From the NCBI RefSeq assembly GCF_000263635.1, contig NZ_ADEV01000003.1, positions 1 to 64,000 of the forward strand: a DNA stretch of 64,000 nt, given 5' to 3'. Positions 17,101 through 26,956 of this stretch are shown here, piece by piece. The position numbers were made by a program, and so were the translations under genes. The stretch comes from Gardnerella greenwoodii 00703Dmash (GTDB lineage Bacteria; Actinomycetota; Actinomycetes; Actinomycetales; Bifidobacteriaceae). Each line of letters opens with the position of its first letter. Positions within the stretch are counted from its first letter, which is position 1. The notes beneath the pieces were generated by a model. The model saw only the letters and a list, made by a program, of their open reading frames with translations. It searched no databases and was not told the origin of the DNA.

Positions 17101-18710
17101 CGCTTCCAACCGCTCCGTGGATTATTTTTTACGTTATTTTTTACGTTTTTAGTATTTTTTTCGCTACTAGCGCACTGCTGACTACTAGAGCGCTGCTCGC
17201 TACTAGCTCGCTGCTGTCGATTCGCGCGCTTGCGACTATTCAAAGCAAGGTCTTTATTTACTTGATCTAATATTTCGCGAGAAATCGGCATCGTTTCTAA
17301 AGCTTCAAGCTGATCTGAATCAGAAGAAGTTGCGTTATCGTTATTTGCATCTTCCGAATCAGCCACATACGCTTGCTTATACCAGTACAAAATATCTTCA
17401 TTCATAGAAACGCGCGAACTCGTGCCCTTCATAACGCGCTGAACACTATCGCTTACAGGCTTCATAAAGTTGCATCTAATAGATTCAAAGCACCTTACCA
17501 TAATCGACTTATGCTCAGGCTTTGGATCGTCCATAAGAGGCGAAGAAACCAGATAATACTGCTTAGTGCAAACCTTAAAAATCGCCTGCAAACTTGCAGT
17601 AACCGGCAAAGCCAAGAACGCTCCAAGAGCGCCAAAAACAGCGCCCAATATAAGAACAGAAAGAAACGCAACAGCAGGATTCAAATCCATAGTCTTTTCG
17701 GAAATCTTAGGAGAAATCACCATATTTTCAATCTGCTGATAAATCGTAATAAAAATTAACGTTGCAAGAGCTGCACCAAAACCTTTAGAACCCCAAGCAA
17801 AAAGAATCGGCAAAGCACCACCAAGATAAGTACCAACAGTTGGTACAAATTGCGAAACAATTCCACAGAACAAAGACAAAGGCAGCCAGTAAGGAACGCC
17901 CATTATTACGAGGAAAATTGCAGTTCCAGCTGCGTTGATTGCGGCTAAAATAATTCGCGAAAACAGGAAGCTGGAAATCTGCTCCTGTACAACCGACCAA
18001 ATAAATAGGAATCTGCGCTGAGACTGAGGATTCATCCAGCGGCACATGCTTCTGCGCATTTTAGGGCCGGCTGCAGAAATGTAGTAAGTCACCATAAGAA
18101 TTGTGAGCAAATCAAGCAAGAAGGTGAGCACACCCCACGTTGTATTCAAAGCTTGACCAGCAAAATCAACCACCCAAGAAGTTTGCACATGCTTCAAAAT
18201 TTCCATACCAAGCTGCTCAATATTCGGCATTCTAAAACCAGTGGAATGAAGCACAAATCCAGCAAACTGATTGTATAAATCTGGCAAACCCAAAACCATA
18301 GAAACAGCCTGCTGAGCAAACAAATTACCAAACAAGCCCAAAAGTAAGCCAATAATAACAAGAAGACTTGTTAGCGTAAAACCGGAAGCAACACCACGAC
18401 GCCAGCCGTGCTTAACTAATTTGATTACAAGAGGCTCCATTGCGAGCGCTATAAAAATTGAAACAATAACGTCGAAAACAATGAAGGAAATACTTCCCCA
18501 TGCAAACCATAAGAAAATCGACAAAAAAGCAACAATTGCAACGTAAATAAGCGCGCGCCCAAGCCAGTCTGGCGGACGCCTATCGTCACCTTTTGCAGGG
18601 AAAAGCGAAGCTAAATCTAGCTTATTTCCGCCCTGCTCACTTTGATTATGCATTTCATGCTCACGCGGCGATTGCGACTGCGACTGCGATTGCGGCTCTT
18701 GATACGTCAT
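17097..18710 (-). CDS. AI-2E family (PerM/UPF0118) membrane transporter
   Basis: About 537 residues. A polar Gln/Ser-rich N-terminus leads to the AI-2E family core, with membrane segments from about residue 50, the long soluble loop after the third segment, and the GVPYWLPLSLFCGIVSQFVP region followed by PTVGTYLGGALP. It ends in an acidic and Ser/Gln-rich cytosolic tail (about residues 385-537). The family moves autoinducer-2 or ions in different bacteria; the substrate here is open. The ATG at 18710 lies exactly 7 nt after TACAAT, and the codon two earlier is GTG, so a leaderless message is likely. Coupled (ATGA) to the downstream glycosyltransferase. Confidence 0.85.
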   Translation of the reverse strand: MTYQEPQSQSQSQSPREHEMHNQSEQGGNKLDLASLFPAKGDDRRPPDWLGRALIYVAIVAFLSIFLWFAWGSISFIVFDVIVSIFIALAMEPLVIKLVKHGWRRGVASGFTLTSLLVIIGLLLGLFGNLFAQQAVSMVLGLPDLYNQFAGFVLHSTGFRMPNIEQLGMEILKHVQTSWVVDFAGQALNTTWGVLTFLLDLLTILMVTYYISAAGPKMRRSMCRWMNPQSQRRFLFIWSVVQEQISSFLFSRIILAAINAAGTAIFLVIMGVPYWLPLSLFCGIVSQFVPTVGTYLGGALPILFAWGSKGFGAALATLIFITIYQQIENMVISPKISEKTMDLNPAVAFLSVLILGAVFGALGAFLALPVTASLQAIFKVCTKQYYLVSSPLMDDPKPEHKSIMVRCFESIRCNFMKPVSDSVQRVMKGTSSRVSMNEDILYWYKQAYVADSEDANNDNATSSDSDQLEALETMPISREILDQVNKDLALNSRKRANRQQRASSEQRSSSQQCASSEKNTKNVKNNVKNNPRSGWKR

Positions 18711-18717
18711 ACTCACT

Positions 18718-18723
18718 ATTGTA
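18718..18723 (-). promoter_or_regulatory. -10 hexamer TACAAT, leaderless promoter of the AI-2E family gene
   Basis: TACAAT on minus is followed by AGTGAGT (seven bases) and ATG. The AGTGAG could alternatively be read as a weak ribosome-binding site, but it is too close to the start. Confidence 0.5.
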
Positions 18724-18884
18724 CTTGCGCGAACTGATGAACAGTATTTACGGCATGTAACGGCTCGTACACAAAAACAACAGCATGTAACACAAACGTA
18801 ACGAGATAGTCGAGTCGCTGAAATCCAAAAATAAATCTAAAGTTCTAAACTCGTTAATGAGTTTTAAGAAAGGAATGTGTTTCC

Positions 18885-20321
18885 ATGACCACTTTGCAAA
18901 CGAAAGAAGACGCCGCAGCCCTTATTGAAAAGGAAGGCATCGAGTATGTTTCTGTGCGATTTACTGATTTGATTGGCGTGCAGCAGCATTTTACCGTTCC
19001 AGCCGACGAGTTCTTGCACAGCGCATTTACTGACGGAATGGCTTTTGACGGCTCCTCAATGCAGGGCTTCCAGGCTATTAACGAATCCGATATGAAGCTT
19101 ATTCCGGATGTTGATACTGCTTATATTGATCCATTCCGCAAGCATAAGACTTTAAACGTTGCTTTTTCGATTGTGGACCCTGTAACAGACGAGCCTTATT
19201 CTAGGGATCCTCGTCAGGTTGCTATTAAAGCTGAAGCTTATTTGAAGGCTACCGGAATTGCAGATACCGCAAGCTTTGCGCCGGAAGCCGAGTTCTTTAT
19301 TTTCGACAAGGTTCGTTTTGCAAACGACATGCAGCGTTCCTTCTACGAGGTTGATTCTAACGAAGCTCCTTGGAATTCGGGCATTGATACCGAAGACGAT
19401 GGCAGCAACAACATTGGTTTTAAGAATCGCGTAAAGCACGGCTACTTCCCTGTTCCGCCTGTTGATCACAACCAAGATTTGCGCGACGACATGGTTTACA
19501 ATCTTCAAAAGGTTGGTTTGATTCTTGAGCGCTCCCACCACGAAGTTGGCGGTGCAGGTCAGCAGGAAATCAACTACCGTTACAATACGCTTGTTCACGC
19601 TGGCGACGATTTGATGAAGTACAAGTATGTGGTTCACGAAACCGCTGCTTTGGCAGGCAAGGCTGCAACCTTTATGCCTAAGCCAATTGCTGGAGACAAC
19701 GGCACCGGCATGCACTGCCATCAGTCGCTTTGGAAAGACGGCAAGCCATTGTTCTATGCGGAAACTGGTTATGCTCAGCTTTCCGATATTGCGCGCTGGT
19801 ACATTGGCGGCTTGATTAAGCACGCTTCTTCCGTACTTGCATTTACGAATCCTTCGCTTAACTCTTACCATCGCCTGGTTCCAGGCTACGAAGCTCCAGT
19901 CAACTTGGTTTACTCTGCTCGTAACCGTTCTGCAGCTATTCGTATTCCTCTTGCTGGAGATGCTCCTGCTGCTAAGCGCATTGAGTTCCGCGCTCCTGAT
20001 CCTTCTTGCAACCCATTCTTGGCATTCTCTGCTCAGCTGATGGCAGGCTTGGATGGCATTATGAACCACATTGAGCCTCCTGCCCCTGTTGATAAGGATT
20101 TGTACGAGCTTCCTCCAGAAGAGCACGATGGAATTAAGCAGGTTCCTTCTTCGCTTGGTGAGGCTTTGCAGGCTTTGGAAGAAGATCACGACTTCCTTAT
20201 GCAAGGCGATGTGTTTACTAGCGATTTGATTGATACTTGGCTTGATTTGAAGCATGGTGAAATGGATATGGCTCGCTTGGCTCCAACGCCTTTGGAGTAT
20301 GAGCTTTACTTCCACATCTGA
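18885..20321 (+). CDS. glnA: Glutamine synthetase type I
   Basis: Makes glutamine from glutamate, ammonia and ATP. A 478-residue class I-beta enzyme: DGSSMQGF near residue 55, the metal and substrate motif [19 protein letters not shown], the [10 protein letters not shown] loop, and NRSAAIRIP. The tyrosine in DLYELPPEE corresponds to the adenylylation site of GSI-beta enzymes, so regulation by GlnE is expected. ATG at 18885 with AAAGGA upstream. It is transcribed alone on plus and closed by the terminator at 20360. Confidence 0.97.
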   Translation: MTTLQTKEDAAALIEKEGIEYVSVRFTDLIGVQQHFTVPADEFLHSAFTDGMAFDGSSMQGFQAINESDMKLIPDVDTAYIDPFRKHKTLNVAFSIVDPVTDEPYSRDPRQVAIKAEAYLKATGIADTASFAPEAEFFIFDKVRFANDMQRSFYEVDSNEAPWNSGIDTEDDGSNNIGFKNRVKHGYFPVPPVDHNQDLRDDMVYNLQKVGLILERSHHEVGGAGQQEINYRYNTLVHAGDDLMKYKYVVHETAALAGKAATFMPKPIAGDNGTGMHCHQSLWKDGKPLFYAETGYAQLSDIARWYIGGLIKHASSVLAFTNPSLNSYHRLVPGYEAPVNLVYSARNRSAAIRIPLAGDAPAAKRIEFRAPDPSCNPFLAFSAQLMAGLDGIMNHIEPPAPVDKDLYELPPEEHDGIKQVPSSLGEALQALEEDHDFLMQGDVFTSDLIDTWLDLKHGEMDMARLAPTPLEYELYFHI

Positions 20322-20359
20322 TTTGCAGCTAAGTTAAGATAAGCTAAGCTACTCTAACG

Positions 20360-20396
20360 AAAAGCCGGCCCTACGATTTCGCGGGGTCGGCTTTTT
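20360..20396. terminator. Bidirectional rho-independent terminator after glnA
   Basis: A GC-rich stem built on AAAAGCCG and CGGCTTTT has a CTACGATTTCGC-type loop and a T6 run on plus. Its minus side also ends in T, so it can serve the convergent ABC gene. A near copy occurs at 24014-24051. Confidence 0.9.
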
Positions 20397-20402
20397 TATT
20401 AA

Positions 20403-21044
20403 TCAAGCAGACTGTCGCGTCAGCTTCTTATTTTCTAGCACGTATTTCACATCAGCTTCAGACGCAACTTTCGAATCGTGCGTAACAACAATCACACATT
20501 TGCCATGCTCGCTAGCAAGATTCTTTAATATTGAAATAACTTCTTTAGTTGTTGCAGGGTCAAGGCTGCCCGTAGGCTCATCAGCCAAAATTACCGGCGC
20601 AGAAGATACCAAAGCTCGCCCAATTGCAACACGCTGCTGCTGTCCGCCGGAAAGTTGCGTAACATTGCGATTTACTTCTTCCTCCGTCAACCCAAGATCT
20701 ACTAGAACTTGAGCGTCCGCACGCGAATTTACTAATCGCAAATTTTCTAATGGTGTCAAATAGTCAATAAGATTAAAATTCTGGAAAACAAGCGAGATAT
20801 GCTTTTTGCGATGACCGCAATATCCTGTTTTTGCAATATTTTCACCGTTAAAAAGCACTTCTCCACTATACGGAGTATCTAATCCAGCTAAAAGCGAAAG
20901 CATAGTAGACTTTCCAGCTCCGGAAGCTCCCATAATGCTGTACATTTTGCCAGTTTCAAATTCCGCATTAACGTCATTTAGTACTGCAATATTTGCAGGT
21001 CCATAAGTGTACTTCACATTTTTTAATTGCAATAAATCCGACAT
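20403..21044 (-). CDS. ABC transporter ATP-binding protein (MacB/LolD-like)
   Basis: A 213-residue ATPase with Walker [11 protein letters not shown]-loop [12 protein letters not shown], signature [15 protein letters not shown], Walker [14 protein letters not shown] and H-loop VVTHDSKVA. The size and the PTGSLD sequence place it in the MacB/LolD/FtsE-like group. Strong AAGGAG before the ATG at 21044. It lies last in a run with two FtsX-type permeases, presumably one tripartite-type or antimicrobial-efflux exporter. Confidence 0.93.
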   Translation of the reverse strand: MSDLLQLKNVKYTYGPANIAVLNDVNAEFETGKMYSIMGASGAGKSTMLSLLAGLDTPYSGEVLFNGENIAKTGYCGHRKKHISLVFQNFNLIDYLTPLENLRLVNSRADAQVLVDLGLTEEEVNRNVTQLSGGQQQRVAIGRALVSSAPVILADEPTGSLDPATTKEVISILKNLASEHGKCVIVVTHDSKVASEADVKYVLENKKLTRQSA

Positions 21045-21150
21045 AATAATCTCCTTATTCTTGCATTATTTAAATACGATTTGTGCGTTTGCATGATTTG
21101 CATGATTACGATTTCAGCAAAAAATGCGCATTTGCAACTAGATTTATCTG

Positions 21151-22470
21151 CTAACTCATAGCACTTAGTATTTGCCGAGGCTTCTTTATAAACATAGGTA
21201 TTACAGAAATAATTAACGCCACTATTGAAATAAGCAAACCAATAACAAAAGCAATAAATGTTTGAGTCAAAGGCAATACTGCAACACCATCCGCAATAAA
21301 TGACGAATTTGCACTATGCAAAATCGCAGAACCAATAACTCCAGAAAAAGCAGCACCCAAGCCCAGCGAAATAATAAATGACACAATGTTAAGTATCACT
21401 ATTTCAACAAGCAATTGGCTAACTATTACTGCTTTCGACAATCCAATAGACATAAGTACGCCAATCTCGTGCATACGTGCCCTAACCCAGAACACTAGTA
21501 CAAGTCCAAGCACTAAAACGCCAACGAAACTTAGCGCAACGAAAATCATTTGCACAAGTTGTTGTACAGAATTAACTGAGTTTATTACACCAGACAATTG
21601 CGAAGCATTCTGCTCTACATCCGCCCACTTTCCGGCAATAGTTTTAGACTGCCGTATTGCATTAGCTAATAAATCAGAACGCTCAACAACACAGCGCAGA
21701 ACACTTCGCTTAGCAGAGCCAGCTAAAAACAAAGCCGAACTTAAGTCAGTAAATATGCGATTTTCTGAAGCATCCGAAGGAAGAGCTCCCTTAGTTTGCA
21801 ATTTGCCGGCAAAAATGCCAACAACGCTAACTTTTACATTAAACCCCTGCTTAAGAGTTATAGTAGAGCCAATCTTAAGATTATTCTTCTTAGCAAAATC
21901 ACGATGCACTATTGCTCTACCCGCAGAACGATTAGTAATATGCTCACCCTGCTCTAAACGGTACAATCCTTCTTGAAAACCTTGAGATAATCGAGAATCT
22001 GTTGTGCCAGTAATTCCGGCAGCATGAACCAAAACATCATCGTCTAGTCGAGGGCCCTGTAAGGGAAGCACAATTTGCTTTCCAACAGGCGTAGCTAAAA
22101 CATCGCGCTCTTCCACTACAGTTTTTACGCCCGGAATCGCAGCAAATTTACGAATTTGACTAGAGTCAATTCCTTCATTCGCATCCAAATCTTGCGGAAT
22201 TGGGGAATTAGACGTAGCAACAGAATTAGAATTTGCATTCATTTTCTCTGGAAGAGTTTCACCGCGCGTTTTTGCTCGTACAGTAAAACCTAAACCAATA
22301 CTGGATTGAAGATGATTCCTAGCATCATCAACGGAAGCACTAATGCCAGCTTGCGAAACTAGCGCGCTTAAAACAAGAGTCATAATCAGCACAATTATTG
22401 CGTTGCGTCGAGGCTTGCGAAATATTGCAAGCCACGCTCTAGAGCATAGGGAAATTACATCAACACTCAT
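21151..22470 (-). CDS. FtsX/MacB-type ABC permease (second of pair)
   Basis: 439 residues from the ATG at 22470 with GGGAG 5 nt upstream (an upstream TTG is not supported). One N-terminal membrane segment (about 16-38) is followed by an extracellular domain of about 240 residues. Three C-terminal segments carry the ARMHEIGVLMSIGLSK motif typical of FtsX-like permeases (about residues 325-340). It ends before the ATPase gene with a 106-bp gap. Confidence 0.9.
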   Translation of the reverse strand: MSVDVISLCSRAWLAIFRKPRRNAIIVLIMTLVLSALVSQAGISASVDDARNHLQSSIGLGFTVRAKTRGETLPEKMNANSNSVATSNSPIPQDLDANEGIDSSQIRKFAAIPGVKTVVEERDVLATPVGKQIVLPLQGPRLDDDVLVHAAGITGTTDSRLSQGFQEGLYRLEQGEHITNRSAGRAIVHRDFAKKNNLKIGSTITLKQGFNVKVSVVGIFAGKLQTKGALPSDASENRIFTDLSSALFLAGSAKRSVLRCVVERSDLLANAIRQSKTIAGKWADVEQNASQLSGVINSVNSVQQLVQMIFVALSFVGVLVLGLVLVFWVRARMHEIGVLMSIGLSKAVIVSQLLVEIVILNIVSFIISLGLGAAFSGVIGSAILHSANSSFIADGVAVLPLTQTFIAFVIGLLISIVALIISVIPMFIKKPRQILSAMS

Positions 22471-22548
22471 AATCGCTCCCAATAAACTTTTATAAACTTG
22501 ATAAACTTTGCGAAAATTTGCTAAAACTTGCTAAAAATACGCAATATT

Positions 22549-23919
22549 TTATTTTTGCAATCCAAGCAGTTCTCGAGGAGATTTGCACATAATTGGCAAA
22601 TAAGACAGCACTACTACAGCAACAACTACAGCGCATACTATTGCAGAAACTCCAACAAAGCACTGTAAGTCTACTTGCACAATAAGTTTGTCCAAAGTTC
22701 TAGTTGCCAAAGTTGATTCAAGATTCCCGCCAGCTTGACCCATAGTGCTCAAATCATCAGCAGCAGCAGATTTTACGGATCCGAGAGCCGCAGCACTCAT
22801 CCACGGAGCTATGATTCTTGCAAAAAAGTATCCAACAACTAGCGAAGGTATTGCAATAAGTAGAACCTCGCTAACGTACTGACAAACTATAGACAGCTTG
22901 CTGTTGCCAATCGCAGTAAATACACCAATCTCATGGCGCCGCTCATTCATCCACAACAAAAGCACCAATCCAAGCGCAATAATAGCGAAAGATATTACAG
23001 CAATAGTCGTAATAGTCATCATTGAATGAACGCCTTTAGCGACTCTCAATAAGCCAGCAACGAACTGATCATCACGAGTTAGTTGATAATTTTGCAAATC
23101 AATAGGCAATTTGGCGGCTTGCGCCATAATATTATCCGCATCCTCACCGCGCTTCACCCTAAAACTTGCGTCCTGATATATTTCTTTTCCTGGATTATAT
23201 TTATACAATTCGCGCGTAGTCTGCAAATCTGTATACACAGTATTGGCAGTAAGTTCCGCCCTAGTTGCAACTTGTCGCTTATTTGCTCCCGAATAAATTC
23301 CAACAATACGAGTTTTTACAGTTGCGGTTGATTGCTTAATATTGTCGGCATCGTAAGGATTAGCGCGAAGTGTAAGAGTATCTCCTACATGTAATCCATT
23401 AGCTTTAGCGAGATCTTCATGAATAAGAGATGCATGAACATTGCTAGAGAGCAAATGCTTACCTTTAGATACGTTTATTGCTTTTGTTTTAAACGCATTA
23501 AGAGCAGTAGAATTATTTGTTCCCTCAATATTAACTGCATTTCCAAACTGCTGCTCGCGCTTTTGATCATAATCCTGAACGCCTGGAATTCTCGCAGCTT
23601 TGGCATTAACCAAATCAGCTGTTACATTTTGGCGAACTACGTACGATGCAACTCCCTGCAACTTTGCGATTGCTTGCACATCTTTAGGTTTTACAGTTCC
23701 AGCTCCTCTAGGAGTTCCAGGATTTACTTGCGGATTATTTGCAAGTACGAAACTAGATTCTGCTTGCGATTCAACTTTTCGCACTTCTTTATTAGCGGCA
23801 CTCGAAACGGCAGAAATTGCAAATAATAATGTTGAAATAAGAAATAGAACAATGAAAACTATTAATGTTTTTATTCGTTTCCTCAGAATGTAGCGTATTG
23901 CACGAGAGATAAACGTCAT
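22549..23919 (-). CDS. FtsX/MacB-type ABC permease (first of pair)
   Basis: 456 residues with the same layout as its downstream neighbour: N-terminal membrane segment (about 15-40), a large extracellular domain (about 45-290), then three membrane segments with NERRHEIGVFTAIGNSK. GGAAAGG precedes ATG at 23919. The two permeases probably heterodimerise with the ATPase gene at 20403. The substrate is unknown. Confidence 0.9.
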   Translation of the reverse strand: MTFISRAIRYILRKRIKTLIVFIVLFLISTLLFAISAVSSAANKEVRKVESQAESSFVLANNPQVNPGTPRGAGTVKPKDVQAIAKLQGVASYVVRQNVTADLVNAKAARIPGVQDYDQKREQQFGNAVNIEGTNNSTALNAFKTKAINVSKGKHLLSSNVHASLIHEDLAKANGLHVGDTLTLRANPYDADNIKQSTATVKTRIVGIYSGANKRQVATRAELTANTVYTDLQTTRELYKYNPGKEIYQDASFRVKRGEDADNIMAQAAKLPIDLQNYQLTRDDQFVAGLLRVAKGVHSMMTITTIAVISFAIIALGLVLLLWMNERRHEIGVFTAIGNSKLSIVCQYVSEVLLIAIPSLVVGYFFARIIAPWMSAAALGSVKSAAADDLSTMGQAGGNLESTLATRTLDKLIVQVDLQCFVGVSAIVCAVVVAVVVLSYLPIMCKSPRELLGLQK

Positions 23920-24013
23920 CGACTACCTTTCCTCATTGAAAAAATAATTGTATATAGTATGAAAACATACAGTATGCCAGTATAACATATGCACACTTAT
24001 AACTTCTATATGC

Positions 24014-24051
24014 AAAAAGCCGGCCCTACGATTTTGCGGGGTCGGCTTTTT
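24014..24051. terminator. Terminator nearly identical to the glnA terminator
   Basis: Same AAAAAGCCGGCCC...GGGGTCGGCTTTTT stem as at 20360, with a one-base loop difference. It lies past the stop of the zinc-ribbon protein gene on minus and ahead of the permease gene. Confidence 0.85.
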
Positions 24052-24067
24052 GTTAGCTAAAGAAGCG

Positions 24068-25942
24068 TTAAGACATCATACTTCCTACTATTCCTGCAGT
24101 CATTACGTACAAAATTACGAAAATAACAACCACAGTAAATACGAAGATAATCCACATCCATCCGCGGTCCATCTTGCGCGTGTATCTCGAATGGCTTACA
24201 AACGAGAACGGTAGCAGCAACAACAAAATTGAAGCAAAGCTCTGCACAAAAATAGAAGGAACTGCTAATGTAACAACGCTTAGAAGCACTGCGCAAATCT
24301 GAATTGCAACTATAGGAATCATTTTGTGCGCAAACTGCATGTGCAAAATAGGAATAGGAATTTCGTCTCCGAACATTTTTGCACCCATAATCGCCACAGC
24401 GAAAGTTATATATGTGAAAAGAATCGACGACACAAGCTGAGCAATGAAGACGGAAATAGGAGGCATTCCGCTTGCAAAACTTGCTGACTGCGCAAACGAA
24501 GTTCCAAAATTGCCACCTGAGCTAATCAAGGAACTTAATGCAGTTACACCATAGTGCGCTGTTAAATATGACTGAATGCCAGACAGCAATGCGCTTACAG
24601 CAAAAACACAACCGGCGTATAACGTAGACACATTGTATTGGCGAGAAGGCTGCTTCAAAACATTCATAACCCAAACAAAGAAGTTAATTTCTTGTCCTTG
24701 ATGCGGCTGATTTACAGGGTGACCAAATTGGCCTGGCATTGGATGCCCTGGCATAGGATGCGGCATAGGCTGACCTGGCATTGGACGGCCCGGCATTGGT
24801 TGGCCTGGGCGGCCCTGCATAGGATTGCCTGGCATAGGCTGACCCGGGCGACCCTGCATAGGTTGGCCTGGCATAGGCTGGCCAGGCATTGGTTGACCAG
24901 GCATTGGCTGGCCAGGCATTGGACGACCCTGCATAGGATTTGCTGGACGAGCTTGCATTGGCTGACCTGGCCTTCCCATAGGCTGGCCAGGCATCGGTTG
25001 ACCTGGACGAGCCTGCATAGGATTTCCTGGCATAGGATTGCCCTGCATAGGATTTCCTGGCATAGGATTTCCAGGTGCAGGCTTACCATTCATAGGCTGA
25101 CCCGGCATAGGCTGATGAATTTGCTGTTCGTTAGTTGGTTTAGCATCCGCCTTAGCAGGCTCATTTGGCTTAGCAGAAACTTCTGGTTTAGAGGAATCTT
25201 CCGGCTTAGCAGATTCTTCCGGCTTAGCAGATTCTTCCGTCTTAGCAGACTCTTCCGGCTTAGCGGAAACTTCTGGTTTCACATCTTCAACCGGCTTAGT
25301 TTCTTCCGGCTTAACTTCCTCAACCGGCTTGACTTCCTCAACCGGCTTAGTTTCTACTGGCTTAACTTCTTCAACCGGCTTATCAAGCTTATTTTCCGAT
25401 TCTGCAACCAAATTTTGCAAGTTAGAAGCAGGCTCACTATTAGGCTGATTAAACTTCTGCGTCTGATCAACATTCATTGGATTAAGCTGAGTCGGAGCAT
25501 GCATAGGACGCTGCACTGGGAACTGAGTAGTGTACTGCTCTTGAGCTTGCATAGGAGCATTAACAGGAGCATGAGCTGGCTGCTGCATTGGAGCCTGATT
25601 AGGGTGCTGCACAGGGAACTGCGTAGTGTACTGAGCCTGTGCTTGCTCTTGCATATTTCCCATCGGAGCCTGATTAGGAGCCTGCATTTGCGCATTCATA
25701 TTCGCTTGCATCGGCATATTATTTGGCATATTCATAGGTGCGCGCATTGGCTGATTAGTTGGACGCATACCTTGAGGCATCTGTGCACCTTGTGGCATCT
25801 GCATGCCTGCACCTTGTGGCATCTGCATGCCTGCACCTTGCTGAGCTGGCGCACCTTGCGATGCCTCTAATTTATTACCGCATCCTTTGCAGAATTTTGC
25901 AGCATCAATATTTTGAGTACCGCATTTATTACATACTTTCAC
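24068..25942 (-). CDS. Zinc-ribbon membrane protein with long Met-Pro-Gly-Gln low-complexity region
   Basis: 624 residues starting at GTG (25942) with AAGGA 7 nt upstream. A zinc ribbon with Cys4, Cys7, Cys18 and Cys21 leads. Next are Met/Gln/Pro/Asn-rich repeats (about 28-170) and a Lys/Pro/Glu/Val-rich stretch with KPVEEVKP and KPEESAKPE units (about 190-270). Then about 130 residues of PMPGQPMQGRPG-type repeats precede a C-terminal membrane domain (about 430-624) with five hydrophobic segments. The layout resembles zinc-ribbon plus Yip1/DUF6574-like membrane proteins, but the function is unknown. The disordered middle probably reaches the cytosol between the zinc ribbon and the membrane part. 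Confidence 0.75.
   Translation of the reverse strand: MKVCNKCGTQNIDAAKFCKGCGNKLEASQGAPAQQGAGMQMPQGAGMQMPQGAQMPQGMRPTNQPMRAPMNMPNNMPMQANMNAQMQAPNQAPMGNMQEQAQAQYTTQFPVQHPNQAPMQQPAHAPVNAPMQAQEQYTTQFPVQRPMHAPTQLNPMNVDQTQKFNQPNSEPASNLQNLVAESENKLDKPVEEVKPVETKPVEEVKPVEEVKPEETKPVEDVKPEVSAKPEESAKTEESAKPEESAKPEDSSKPEVSAKPNEPAKADAKPTNEQQIHQPMPGQPMNGKPAPGNPMPGNPMQGNPMPGNPMQARPGQPMPGQPMGRPGQPMQARPANPMQGRPMPGQPMPGQPMPGQPMPGQPMQGRPGQPMPGNPMQGRPGQPMPGRPMPGQPMPHPMPGHPMPGQFGHPVNQPHQGQEINFFVWVMNVLKQPSRQYNVSTLYAGCVFAVSALLSGIQSYLTAHYGVTALSSLISSGGNFGTSFAQSASFASGMPPISVFIAQLVSSILFTYITFAVAIMGAKMFGDEIPIPILHMQFAHKMIPIVAIQICAVLLSVVTLAVPSIFVQSFASILLLLLPFSFVSHSRYTRKMDRGWMWIIFVFTVVVIFVILYVMTAGIVGSMMS
24715..25110 (-). repeat. 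Coding repeat of PMPGQ/PMQGRPG units
   Basis: Units of 12-15 nt (GGCATTGG, GGCATAGG on plus) repeat about 30 times, encoding GQPMPGQPMPG-type peptide. Several adjacent copies are nearly identical, so length variation between strains is expected. Confidence 0.8.
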
Positions 25943-26125
25943 TCTTCAATCCTTCTTTAATAACGTAACAATCACGCGCGCATACCTTAAAAAGTAAAAA
26001 CGCATACAAATATTCTATTACCACTATTGCAATGAACAAACTTAATATCGCAAATAATTTTCTAAAATATAAAAAACGATATTCTAGTTACGATTATTAC
26101 AGAAGAATAAAAGAATAAAAAATAT

Positions 26126-26779
26126 TCAGATTGCAAAACCGAGCGTACGAGCAGCAGCTACTGGAACTGCTTCATCCGCCCAATAATCTTCAAGATTTTC
26201 GTCGGTGGAAAGCGAACGCATTTCCGCGCGATCAATATAAAGTTCGCCGCGAAGATGATCAGTTTCGTGCTGGAAAATACGTGCAGGCCAACCGTGCAAA
26301 CGCTCGGAATGTTGTTTGCCGTCTTCATCCTGCCAGGTTGCCTGAACGTCAAGCCAACGCTGGCGAACAGCCTGATAGCCAGAAACGCTTAAGCAGCCTT
26401 CGTAAAAACTGCGGGTTTGAGTGCCAATCGGCTCGTAGTGAGGGTTAATAATAGCACGGAATGGAAGCTCTGCAATGTCTCGAGGATCGTCTTCATCGTC
26501 ACGAACATGATCTTCAATAACAGCAATCGCAAGACCTAAACCAATCTGTGGAGCAGCCAAACCTACGCCTGGAGCCTCCAACATTGTGCTATGCATTAAC
26601 GAAATTAGCTTAGTAAGAGTTGCACGCGTAAGCTGGCCGTCATATGCCACAGTGCGCTGGCGCAAAACAGGCTCACCAGCCTGCACAATCGGCAAAATAC
26701 CATCTTCTGTAGCGGAATCAAGCAAGCGCTCAACAGCGCGACTGAGCTTAGTATCGACACTTGCGTGATGCGTAAACAT
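26126..26779 (-). CDS. def: Peptide deformylase
   Basis: Removes the N-formyl group from nascent proteins. All three motifs are present: GVGLAAPQ (motif 1), EGCLSV (motif 2) and FQHETDHLRG (motif 3, HExxH type). About 217 residues from ATG at 26779, with AAAGGAG just upstream. An in-frame GTG 15 nt earlier lies within that site and is unlikely to be used. A slightly extended actinobacterial-type form with a charged C-terminus. Confidence 0.95.
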   Translation of the reverse strand: MFTHHASVDTKLSRAVERLLDSATEDGILPIVQAGEPVLRQRTVAYDGQLTRATLTKLISLMHSTMLEAPGVGLAAPQIGLGLAIAVIEDHVRDDEDDPRDIAELPFRAIINPHYEPIGTQTRSFYEGCLSVSGYQAVRQRWLDVQATWQDEDGKQHSERLHGWPARIFQHETDHLRGELYIDRAEMRSLSTDENLEDYWADEAVPVAAARTLGFAI

Positions 26780-26956
26780 AGGACTCCTTTTCACCGTTTT
26801 AAGTAACGCGCACAGTAACGCGAAAATCTACAAAATTTGCATGCCGCGAGCAGAATTTGAAAGCCGCACTAAAGATATAAGTGTATCAAAATTATTTGCG
26901 CACTGCTAGAGCCTACTAAAATGTAAGCAAATAGCAGGCGCAAAAAATAAGTAAGC

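Noticed and set aside
24638..25870. Plus-strand open frame of 410 codons rich in Trp, His and Arg
   Set aside because: It is the antisense of the Met/Pro/Gly repeats of the zinc-ribbon protein; the biased repeats keep the frame open.
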